64,000 nucleotides of DNA, taken from Trochalopteron elliotii (Eukaryota; Chordata; Aves; Passeriformes; Leiothrichidae). The stretch lies in NCBI GenBank assembly GCA_024734555.1, contig JANPWX010000452.1:17570-81569 (forward strand). The letters run 5' to 3'. The notes beneath the pieces are model-generated. The model was not told the DNA's origin. It did no database searches and saw only the letters and a list, made by a program, of their open reading frames with translations. This document shows positions 52,001 to 61,420 of this stretch, piece by piece. A program made the translations under genes and the position numbers. Within the stretch, counting starts at the first letter, position 1, and each line of letters begins with the position of its first letter.

Positions 52001-55000
52001 GATCATGCGAAAGCCAAGGTATGTGCCTACCCAGTGCAGTCATTAACCTAATTAAATTATGTGGCTAAGACTTTTGATTGCCTGAACCTTCTGTATTCAT
52101 TATTTGTAAGTACAAGACAGAGGTTTGATTTTTTTCAGAGAAAGGAGTGCCAGCTATGGCTCCTAGACTAATTCTCCTGATAAAATAAGCCAATCTTTGA
52201 AACAGTTTTAAACATCTCACCAGGATATAGTGTTAGGGTCATCAGGAAATCGTATAAGTGAGACTGTTTTTCTAAACACTGTTGGGAAAGATGTGCTGAG
52301 GAACTATTTGTAGCACAGCTAGATGATTTAGAGATGGGAGTTTGGAATGTAAGCTTAAAATGAACAGAGTTTTGGCTAGGTTGCTTGTTCCTGATTCAAA
52401 TGTCTTGATGCATTAGATCTTTAGATGGTTCATCAAGGAGCTGGAGATAGCAGGAAAGGGCAGCTTGTTAAACTATTTTGTCTGGAGTGAAAACACTCAA
52501 GGCACTGATAGAATTATCCCAACTTGTAACTTTTGTTCCCCCAGTCCTTAATGGATCAGTACTTTGCCCGTATGCGCTCCTTGATGTCAAGTAAGGAATT
52601 GCCAGCAAGGATTCGTTTCCTGCTGCAGGTATGATGATAAAATGGCTTCCTGCTGCTTTTTTCTTGCAAAATTGTCTTGAATCCTTGGCTAATACCTTGT
52701 TCTGTTCCAAGGATACTGTGGAGTTGAGAGAACACAACTGGGTTCCTCGCAAAGCTTTTCTTGACAATGGACCAAAGACTATCAATCAAATCCGTCAAGA
52801 TGCAGTAAAAGTGAGTGTTGCACGTAAGGTCCAGAGCCTGGCTTGGTGCTGTGCACTTGTTCTCACACAGTGTGACAGTTGGCTTAAGGGTTAAAACCAA
52901 GTGGACTTCCTGTAGTTGGGGGCTAAAAACTTGGCTTTCTTGGGACTGCTACTTAAAACTGACCAAAATTATAATTCCTGTTTTAAAGGATCTGGGAGTT
53001 TTTATTCCTGCTCCTATGTCTCAAGGGATGCGAAGCGACTTCTTTCTGGAGGGACCCTTTATGCCACCCAGGATGAAACTTGACAGGGACCCACTCGGAG
53101 GGCTTGCTGATATGTTTGGACAAATGCCAGGTACACTGACACGGCAGGGGTGATGGGATGGCTGTGGCTCTGCAGTGCTGAATAAGAGCCAAACCTGTCA
53201 TTTGTCTCTTTTTTAATCCAGGTAGCGGAATTGGTACTGGTCCAGGGGTTATTCAGGATAGATTCTCACCCACCATGGGGCGTCATCGTTCAAACCAACT
53301 CTTCAATGGCCATGGGGGTCACCTCATGCCTTCTGCTCAATCCCAGTTTGGAGACCTAGGCAAATCTTTTCTGAAAAGTCAGGTAAGGAAAATGTTGACA
53401 CGGTGACTTCAGTTTGTTTAGAAGCACTTCCTGAGATGCGTATGTTATGGATTGTAGTCTGCTTATGTTGAAAGACCTATTCAGATTTGATTCTGATAAC
53501 TGATGCTCAGCTGATACAAAAATTCTAAACCACTTTTTAAATTGTACAAAAGATGCAAGAAGTACACTTTTTTTTTTCACTGCAAGAAAAGGTGCATGTG
53601 GCTTTGGTGGGTCAGAACGGTGTGTTTTATTTAAAAGATAGCCCTGTTTTTAGGGATAGGTGCTACTCTCCCACCACCCCTGCTCCTTCTTTCTCCCTTC
53701 CTGGCAAATAGAATCTTTGTTCCTCTGGTCCCTCTGGTACTACTTACCATATGATGTACGCCACTCCATCATCTGCACTTCTTTCTCTATATCTCCCTTT
53801 CTGAAATAGGGGCAAAGCCAACTCTACCATGCCCAGAATCAGGGACTCTTATCCCAGCAACAAGGACAGTCGAAGGATATGCCACCTCGGTTTTCTAAGA
53901 AAGGACAGCTTAATGCAGATGAGGTACATGACATGCCTACATTATTTACAGCCTATTCTAAATATTGCCCAATGATTATAGCAAGACGCGTTATTATGAG
54001 GACTAATGCTGGAACTCTTTCTCCTCCTCCTCATTCTCCTCCTTCTTTGTCCCTTCCTCTTTCACCTTTTACCCCCCCTCACTTTCTTTAGGGTATCCAG
54101 CGTCCTATGAGCAAGACTGAGATATGAGGGCAATTTTTTGGGGTGTCCCTTCCTTCCCACACACTTCCAAGAACACTACTCTGACATCAGTTCCCATGCA
54201 TCCTATTGATAACAATACATATAAATAAAACTTCAGAAAATCCTGAACTTTAGAAACCCTGAAGTGCTGGACCAGGTTAATTTTTTTGCTTATTTTTGTT
54301 TAGAACTGGCTAATGGGCAAAATTTCAAATGCAGAGTAAACTGCATTGTGATTTTGAGTGTTAACCAGACCTTGTATCCCACTTACTGAGCAATTCGGTA
54401 GAGTTTTATCTTGGCTGTAAAATACATCAGCAAATATGCTGATTATCTTCTTGGGTCTCTAACATACTGCATCTAAAAGGAGCATTTCCAGGTTTTTATA
54501 CCAGTTGAACTAAATGCCAGTAACTTGCTTTTGGGGGAGTTTTAGAACACGTGGCTTAATCTGTATTTGAGTATTAATATTGTAGAAATGGAGTCACACT
54601 TCAGTGAGATGAGTTGGAGTGAGTCCATGGCTGTGTATTGTTGGTCAGAATACTTTAAACAGTTTGAGTTTTTCTTTGGCTTACTGTTTACAGATTAGCC
54701 TGAGACCTGCTCAGTCTTTTCTAATAAATAAAAACCAAGTGCCAAAGCTTCAGCCCCAGATAACTATGATTCCTCCCAGTGCTCAACCACCACGCACTCA
54801 GACACCGCCTTTGGGACAGGTAAATACAAGAAATTCCTATATGTCGTTGGCTATACTTTCCTGTTTGTGATTGGAAAACTTAATTTCTAATGTGGGAAGG
54901 GAGAGAAGTCTTTTTTTTTTTTTGCACAGAGCGTGATTGGGAAAAAAATATATGAAACCAAACATTTGAGTTCTGTCTTGCTATTTTATGTTTTGTGTTG

Positions 55001-57665
55001 TAATACTTAAAATAAGCAAAGGTGGATGGGCTACAAAGAAACAAATTCTTGTCTCTCTTCAGCCGCCTCAACTTGGTCTTAAAACAAATCCACCACTTAT
55101 ACAAGAGAAGCCTGCAAAGACCACCAAGAAACCACCTCCTTCTAAGGAAGAGCTACTTAAACAAACTGTAAGTTAGTGTGCAGTAGTGAGTCTTGCGGCT
55201 TTAGGTGTGCTCATCAGAAATAGTGGTTAACTGTACTTCTTTCCTCTCTAGGAGGCTGTTGTGACTGAGTATCTGAACAATGGAAATGCTAATGATGCTG
55301 TCAATACTGTGAGAGAAATGAGAGCTCCGAAACACTTCATTCCTGAGATGCTGAGCAAAGTAATCCTTCAGTCGCTAGATAGATCAGATGAGGACAAAGA
55401 GAAAGCAAGTACTTTGATCAGCTTGCTCAAGCAGGAGGGAATAGCCACCAGTGACAACTTTATGCAGGTACTGTGGTCTGATAATCTTGCAGTCCTTGTT
55501 TCTTGGCTTTTCATGGTGTGTAGCTGCAGTAAAGGCAGTGTGCAAATGTTTAAGTCTTGTTAAAATCTGAGGAGGTAAAAATAGTACATAAACCTGTAAG
55601 GGTCATGAGAAGCAACGAAAGGAAGGCGTGTAGTGTTTGGGCAGTTGGAACCTAGGATCCTCTTGGCAAGTGATTACAGAAAATGCACTGTGAATATTAT
55701 GTTGCACAGGAACAGAAGTACTTTAGAATTTCATCTTGTGTCTGTGCTGTTTCTTAGGCATTCCTGAATGTATTGGACCAGTGCCCCAAACTGGAGGTGG
55801 ACATCCCATTGGTGAAATCCTACTTAGCACAGTTTGCAGCCCGTGCCATTATTTCAGACCTGGTGAGCATTTCCGAACTGGCTCAACCACTGGAAAGTGG
55901 CACCCATTTCCCTCTCTTCCTGCTCTGTCTTCAGCAGTTAGCTAAGTTACAAGACCGTGAATGGCTAACAGAACTGTTCCAACAAAGCAAAGTGAATATG
56001 CAGAAAATGTTACCAGGTAAGAGTTGCCACAGAGCTCTTCTGTCACCTGATCCTAGAGTAAGCAAGATGTTCTAGTTTATGCCAGAGTAAAATAACATGC
56101 AAGGCTATGTTGGTGGAATTAGCTGTCATTATTGTTAGGAGTGATATTTCTTAAGGGGTGGCTGGAGCCATGAACCATCACTTACAACTCTTGTCTTTAT
56201 TTCCTTGTCAGAAATTGACCAGAACAAGGACCGCATGCTGGAGATCTTGGAAGGGAAGGGGCTTAGCTTCTTGTTCCCGCTTCTGAAACTGGAGAAGGAA
56301 CTGCTAAAGCAAATAAAATCAGATCCATCCCCTCAAGCCATCTATAAGTGGATTAAAGATAACATTTCACCCAAGCTTCATGTAGATAAGGGATTTGTGA
56401 ATATATTGATGACCAGGTGAGATGCCGTTTTGATCTATTTTAGGTGCTTGTTTGGTTAAGCTGCCAGTAAGGCACTAACTCTGTAAAGGCTCGGATGTAT
56501 CTCTGCAGAAATCCAAGATGCAGTACATGGGGAGAGGGATTGTTCTGAGTGAACTTTCTCTAGTAAAATCCCGTTGTATTTGAGAAGAAAAGCAAGTCTC
56601 CAGGCTTGCATCAGTGTGTTTTCTTTGGGAGGAAGTCTAGACTACCATGTCTTTTTTTTCTAAAATGTACAGCTGTAACAAAGGCAAACTGAGGGTTTTT
56701 TGTGGTGCACTGTTAACCACAATACAAGTCCCTGTGCTTGCTCCTGACTGCAGGTGCAAGCAGGAGGATGGTAGTAGTGATAGCTGTCTGAACTTGAAAT
56801 GTCAAATGCTTTGATCTCTTAGTTTACAGAACTTAGCTTGGTTTTTCTCCTGTCCAGTTTCTTGCAGTATATTTCTAGTGAAGTAAACCCACCAGGTGAC
56901 GAATCGGATTCTTCATCTGCTCCATCTAAAGAGCAGCTCGAGCAGGAAAAACAGCTGCTTCTTTCCTTCAAGCCAGTGATGCAGAAGTTCCTCCATGACC
57001 ATGTTGACCTGCAAGTGAGTGCTTTATATGCACTCCAGGTGCACTGCTACAACAATAATTTTCCAAAAGGTGAGTGCGTTGAAGTTTTACCTGAATTGGC
57101 TTGTCCCTACATTCTTAAAGTTTAGTAAGCTGTTGAGAGGGTTATAAAGCTAACCAAGTTGAAATTTACTTTCTTAGGCATGTTACTGCGCTTCTTTGTT
57201 CATTTCTATGACATGGAGATCATTGAAGAAGAAGCCTTCTTGGCATGGAAAGAAGACATTACTCAAGAGTTTCCAGGGAAAGGCAAAGCTTTATTCCAGG
57301 TAAATCTGCTAACATTAGAGTAGAGACTTGGTTCTTATTACTGCTGCACTGGAGTATTTGAGAAGACTTCTTAAGTGTCTAAGATTTGTAAATATCTAGA
57401 AACTTCATGGAATATTTCACTAGGAAGGAGTTAAAAGCAAGATGAACTAAATCCCTTGTATTCACTGGAGGCCTGTGTGTAGTGCAAGTGTGGCTGAAAG
57501 GTTTTTAAAATGAGTTGTGGGGGGGAAGATGAGTGTTCTGCAGAAGTACCTAATGGGGAAACAATTCTGCTCCCTTAAACCAATTTTGTGTAACTGCAGG
57601 TAAACCAGTGGTTAACCTGGCTGGAAACTGCTGAAGAAGAAGAATCTGAAGAAGAAGCTGACTAA
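48993..57665 (+). CDS. EIF4G2: Eukaryotic translation initiation factor 4 gamma 2 (DAP5/NAT1/p97), complete, 21 coding exons
   Basis: EIF4G2 is an eIF4G-like scaffold that lacks the eIF4E- and PABP-binding N-terminus. In the cytoplasm it binds eIF4A and eIF3 and drives cap-independent or alternative initiation. Coding exons: 48993-49033, 49165-49230, 49641-49766, 50130-50232, 50916-51047, 51141-51207, 51291-51442, 51908-52018, 52545-52628, 52712-52810, 52989-53130, 53222-53382, 53810-53923, 54694-54819, 55063-55167, 55252-55467, 55758-56016, 56212-56416, 56858-57069, 57178-57299, 57600-57665. All introns are GT-AG and the frame holds throughout, giving 902 residues against 907 in human (from memory). 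The five-residue difference falls in an S/A/N-rich stretch of coding exon 3 (SRSTRRDDDSANDKERHD). The start is a GTG. Domains: MIF4G about 73-303, MA3 about 538-661, W2 about 715-899, acidic end EEEESEEEAD. No frameshift or stop was seen. Confidence 0.98.
49641..52810 (+). other. EIF4G2: EIF4G2 MIF4G-domain exons (coding exons 3-10)
   Basis: Eight exons encode the HEAT-repeat MIF4G domain, which binds eIF4A and eIF3. Diagnostic pieces are FRKVRGILNKLTPEKFDKLC, VDKALEEPKYSSLYAQLCLR, IKMLGNIKFIGELGKLDLIH, DLECLCQIMRTVGPRLDH and RIRFLLQDTVELRE. The bird-specific differences seen are conservative, for example IYDKHDGPLLPEEEE where human has VYDKRENPLLPEEEE. Introns here are 83-683 bases. None of them shows a snoRNA or another gene on reading. 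Confidence 0.95.
52989..55167 (+). other. EIF4G2: EIF4G2 middle linker exons (coding exons 11-15)
   Basis: These exons encode the poorly structured linker between MIF4G and MA3, rich in G, Q, P, S and M: MRSDFFLEGPFMPPRMK, GSGIGTGPGVIQDRFSPTMG, QGLLSQQQGQSKDMPPRFSK, KLQPQITMIPPSAQPPRTQT. Exon 14 (54694-54819) is 126 bases with phase-0 boundaries, so it can be skipped without changing frame. A mammalian isoform lacking a segment here is known (memory). The intron between exons 13 and 14 carries the SNORD97 snoRNA. Confidence 0.93.
53964..54134 (+). ncRNA. SNORD97: Box C/D snoRNA SNORD97, intron-encoded
   Basis: The element lies in the intron after coding exon 13, starting only about 40 bases after the donor. 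ATTGCCC (53964-53970) and GGGCAAT (54128-54134) form a perfect 7-bp terminal stem. A C-like box ATGATTA (53972-53978; consensus RTGATGA) follows the 5' arm. CTGA at 54117-54120 is the D box candidate; ATGA at 54124-54127 abuts the stem and is the alternative. The guide ATTATGAG (53993-54000) pairs with eight bases, C32-U39, of the elongator tRNA-Met anticodon loop. It lies before a D'-like CTAA (54003-54006), and the fifth base upstream of that box (G53998) pairs with wobble C34. Human SNORD97, also hosted by EIF4G2, directs C34 2'-O-methylation. A pyrimidine-rich loop (about 54015-54090) makes this copy rather long. Confidence 0.87.
55252..56016 (+). other. EIF4G2: EIF4G2 MA3-domain exons (coding exons 16-17)
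   Basis: Two large exons encode the MA3 domain (residues about 538-661 with the end of exon 15). Recognisable pieces are VVTEYLNNGNANDAVNTVRE, HFIPEMLSKVILQSLDRSDE, FLNVLDQCPKLEVDIPLVKS and YLAQFAARAIISDLVSISEL. In this family MA3 is a HEAT-like interaction domain; in DAP5 it is degenerate with respect to eIF4A binding compared with eIF4G1 (family knowledge). Confidence 0.93.
56212..57665 (+). other. EIF4G2: EIF4G2 W2-domain exons (coding exons 18-21)
   Basis: These exons encode the C-terminal W2 (eIF5C-like) domain, which binds eIF2-beta. Pieces are EILEGKGLSFLFPLLKLEKE, IYKWIKDNISPKLHVDKGFV, FVHFYDMEIIEEEAFLAWKE and VNQWLTWLETAEEEESEEEA, then D and TAA at 57663-57665. The aromatic/acidic box at the end is intact. 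A DESD tetrapeptide (56898-56909, residues 784-787) sits where human has the caspase site DETD. Confidence 0.95.
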
Positions 57666-57839
57666 AGAACCAGCCAAAGCCTTAAATTGTGCAAACATAC
57701 TGTTGCTATGATGTAACTGCATTTGACCTAACCACTGCGAAAATTCATTCCGCTGTAATGTTTCACAATATTTAAAGCAGAAGTATGTCAGTAGGATATT
57801 CTCTGCAAAAGGTTTTTGTAGTATGTCTTAATAGTCTAC

Positions 57840-57845
57840 AATAAA
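57840..57845 (+). terminator. EIF4G2: Proximal polyadenylation signal (possible)
   Basis: AATAAA about 175 bases after the stop codon. It could give a short 3'UTR form, but the sequence cannot show whether it is used. Confidence 0.4.
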
Positions 57846-58404
57846 AATATTTTAGAGTATCTTCAATGTTTAGATAACAGTGTATTAGCAGCATGCAATA
57901 ATTACATCATAAGTTCTCGAGCAGAAGCAGTCTGTTGCAAGGGTCTTCTTTGCTGCCAGTTATCATAGGCTGTTTTTTAAGTTAGAAACTGAATAGCAAC
58001 ACTGAATACTGTAGAAATGCACTTTGCTCAGTGTAATACTTGAGTTGTTGCAATATTTGATTATCCATTTGGTTGTTACAGAGAATCCTTAACTGTAATC
58101 GATGGTTGTTGCCGTAATAGTATATTTGCCTGTATTTCTACCTCTAGTAATGGGCTTTATGTGCTAGGTTTTAATATCCTTGAGCCTGGGCAAGTGCACA
58201 AGTCTTTTTTTAAAAGGAACAGTTTACTTGCACAAAAACTGATCGGCTGAAGAGATGGTTTAATGCCCTTTGGAAGAGGTTTTTGTGGGTGTGAAACATG
58301 ACATGGTGAGAAATTTGAATTGGTCCCTCTTACAGTACTGAAATTAAGTCTACTTAATTTATCAAGACATGTTCATGCCCTGATTTTATATACTTGTATC
58401 TATC

Positions 58405-58410
58405 AATAAA
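58405..58410 (+). terminator. EIF4G2: Distal polyadenylation signal of EIF4G2
   Basis: AATAAA inside TATCAATAAACATTGTG, followed within about 30 bases by a T/G-rich segment (CTTGACTTGTTGCTG) suited to cleavage-factor binding. Human EIF4G2 ends with nearly the same words (memory). Cleavage is expected near 58425-58435. Confidence 0.85.
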
Positions 58411-58439
58411 CATTGTGATACTTGACTTGTTGCTGAATG

Positions 58440-61069
58440 TCTCCCAGTAGAAAAGCTTTGGCTGATGACTTGTTCACTCAAGAAAGGAAACATCAGTGGG
58501 AGTTGCCTTAGGTTGCAACCATCCTAAAATTACTTTTACACTCCTTGTCTGGGTATGCAGATGAATTCTGAATAAGGTCACAGACAAGATGAGACACTAC
58601 AGATGTGTTGTGACAGGAGGAAAGTGATGGAATTCTGCTGAAGAAATGGTAGGGGGGGTTTGCCTTGTGGTCCAGTGTATGCTTTATCAGTGAGTATGTG
58701 CTTTTGACTTGGTAATGCTTTGAGCTTCCCCCAGGCCACGTGCATGTTTCTGAATCAAGTGGCACTGTCTGTTAGCTGCCTGTTTCTCAAATCAAATTGG
58801 CAAAAAGAAAACAAACCCTACAAAAGAGTTGAATGATGTTGCATTGTACAGGCTTGAAATGTCATCTATTAAATACTCAAAATACCTTACTTCCTAGAAC
58901 CTTGTCCCCAGTGAGTTTTTTTGTCCTTGTTGATACTCAAGACTTAACCTGTTGAAAGGTGGTGTATTTGTAATGGCAAAAGGGTAAGTGTCTCCTGGAC
59001 TGGAGCTTTGTTTGCCAGTGGTGTGAGTGCTGTAGCCTGTAAACTTCAGCATCACAGGAGGTGAAGAAGTGGAGCCCAAGGAAAGGACTAGAGCTCATAA
59101 CCAGGTTTGCTTTGAGGAAAGGGAGTTGGAGTTGGCATGGAGCACCTTGTAAGGCTGCAGCTGGAAAAGCAGGTCATGGTTTGCTTTGAAGGGCTCTCTA
59201 AGTCCAGTCACAGCTCTGCTCCCCGGAGTGTTTGTGAGCCATGAGAGTTCTGCTGCCTTGGGAACTTCAGTAGTGTGGAGCCCAGGAGATCCAGGTACTG
59301 TGCTCTGCAAGCCAAATGGCATAAAGGGTATTGAGCCTGAATTGCTGGCAGAATTCCATGGCACCATCTCTGCCTTTCAGAAATGTGGTGTGTTCAGCAG
59401 TTAAAGGGAGAGCAGGATACTGATGTGGGATCCAGTTAGAGAGACCGGAATGCTCCACCTGCAGTTCAGTGGCAGTTGAGAACTGGCTGTGTGTGACAGA
59501 GCTGCAGCTCTTGTGCAGCAGTGAGCACTGACCTCCTGGGGCTTCCCAGGATATTTAATGGTGGTGTTCCTCTGAAACTCACAACGTCCCTATTTATGGA
59601 GGGATGTAGTCCCTGCCTGAGCTACAGGGGTGCAGACTTCACTCCTCACTCCATGTGCAGGCCCGGGTGCATGAGTGCTATAGGTATGAAGGTTCTGCAG
59701 TTCAATACTCATTCAACAGGGTGGATGAATACAAGTACAGTTACAGGTTCATTTAATCCTAATTAATTCAAAATTCTGTTCCAGAATTGCATTTGTAAGT
59801 GTAATAAGGTGCTGTGAAGTGAAATTTACTATTGTTTCACTAATAGTCTTCTGTTTCTCCAAGTTTGTCAGTTTATCTTTAAACTTTGCTGTTCCTGCTG
59901 GTTGGTTTAGTGGTGCTATAATACTTTCTGTGTATCTGGTAATCTGTACGTGAAGCATGTGATTCACTTTGCTCCTGTGCACTGCAGAGGGAAGATGGGG
60001 AGGAACCGCAAGTCAGGAAAGAGTGGTTTCCAACTCAAGTTATACCAGAGGTGAGAGCAAAAGGTGAAGGATGTGCAAGTAAAAACTTGGGAATGGATCC
60101 AGAACCTGCAGCTAAGCTTTTCTGCCACCTTTTTGGAGAAGGCTGAGCTGGCAGCTGTGGGCTCCTTGACACAGTAACTAAGCCTTGTATTCTTGCCCAG
60201 TCTAACGTGTCCTTACTACAGCCTTAGGTAGCTGTGTGGAGGCTTTGCTGCTTGGCTTGTTTCTAAGTGATCACTGAGTTAGGAACTCTGGTAGAGAAAA
60301 CTACAGAAAGAACAACTGAAACTGCAGAATAGAATGTAAACAGTAGAAAATGCCACAAAAAGATGGAGTTAGCATCACATGACTGGGAAAGACCTCATAC
60401 AGTGTGAACAGGTCTAGGTTCTTCAAACTGGTGTATAAATGGTGCTTACTGCAGTGTGCACATCAAAGTGGTCTCTCCACAGATGAGGAGAGGTGGTAGC
60501 ATCTTCACAATCTTTACTGCTGCTGAAGGTTTTAAGTGCTCAAAGTGCTTAATTGCAAAACTTGTGGCTGATCTGGAACAGGGGATGGCTGTTGCGTTGG
60601 TCTCACTTCTGTGTTCCTGTTGACTATAAGTGGCATTGTACTTAAAATGTAAACAGAGTTCAATTCTACACAGTAAAGTCACAGTCAAAATTAAACCATT
60701 GTAACTGACAAATAATTGCTTTTATTAATATTATTTTTAAGTGTTGGGTATAATTATACTGCCAGGAGCATTGGGGAAAAATACATATTACACGTATTTC
60801 CTACCAGTTACAGCAACTCAGTTGATCCTCTGAAATTCTGAATTAAGCTGCAGTTCCTGTTCAGGAGCCCTTACCCTGTCAGGTGTGGCTTGGATTCTGA
60901 GAAGGACCTGTCATGGTGAATGGTCACCTGCTCCTAGGCTGTCAGTTGGACAGCTGCTGCCTTGTCTGTCACTGATGATAGCAGTAGGGCACCATCTGTC
61001 CAAGCTGCAATGGTGCTTAGCTATGAAATCTGAGAATTCCAGGACTAGGTTCTGATCACTGAATCCTGG
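58440..61069. other. Downstream flank, no gene seen
   Basis: No exon, RNA gene or confident repeat. In human, CTR9 lies tail-to-tail with EIF4G2 (memory), but I see no CTR9 coding sequence on the minus strand here. If synteny holds, it begins beyond the window. Confidence 0.5.
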
Positions 61070-61420
61070 AAAATCATCTAGTTCCAACCCCCCTGTGCTG
61101 TGCAGGGACACCTCCCAAGAGACCAGCTTGCTCAAAGCTTCATTAAGCCTGGCCTTGGAACAGTTACAGGGATGGGGCAGTCACAGGTTCTCTGGGCAAC
61201 CTGTTCAGTGCCTACCACCTTCATAGTAAAGAATTTCTTCCTTTTATCTCAGGTAAACTGTGCTTGAAGCCATTCCCCCTCGTCCTGTCAATACCTGCCC
61301 TTGTCAGAAATCCCTCTGCAGCTTTCCTGTAGAAGAACCTTACACATGCTCAACAACCCCAGCTCTTGGGAGGGGTGTTCCAAATCACCTGCCCCAAACT
61401 TCATAATTTCCTTGTACTTC
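61070..61420 (-). mobile_element. CR1 LINE 3' fragment
   Basis: The reverse complement of a CR1 3' region is read on the plus strand: AATCATCTAGTTCCAACCCC, GTGCAGGGACACCTCCCAAG, CTCAAAGCTTCATTAAGCCT, GGGATGGGGCAGTCACAGGT, AAGAATTTCTTCCTTTTATC, CATTCCCCCTCGTCCTGTCA. The outer part (after about 61335) has a deletion but still shows CTCAACAACCCCAGCTC. 5'-truncated and dead. Confidence 0.92.

Larger units (their letters stand above)
57666..58430 (+). other. EIF4G2: EIF4G2 3'UTR
   Basis: About 765 bases from the stop to the distal polyadenylation site. The text matches my memory of the human EIF4G2 3'UTR over long stretches, for example GCAGCATGCAATAATTACAT, TTGCTGCCAGTTATCATAGG and GAGCCTGGGCAAGTGCACAA. 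Such retention from birds to mammals implies post-transcriptional control. I cannot name individual binding factors from the sequence. Confidence 0.85.

Noticed and set aside
54106..54120. Second tRNA-Met guide in front of the CTGA box of the snoRNA
   Set aside because: TATGAG is present but its register is eight bases from the box, not five, so it would not target C34.
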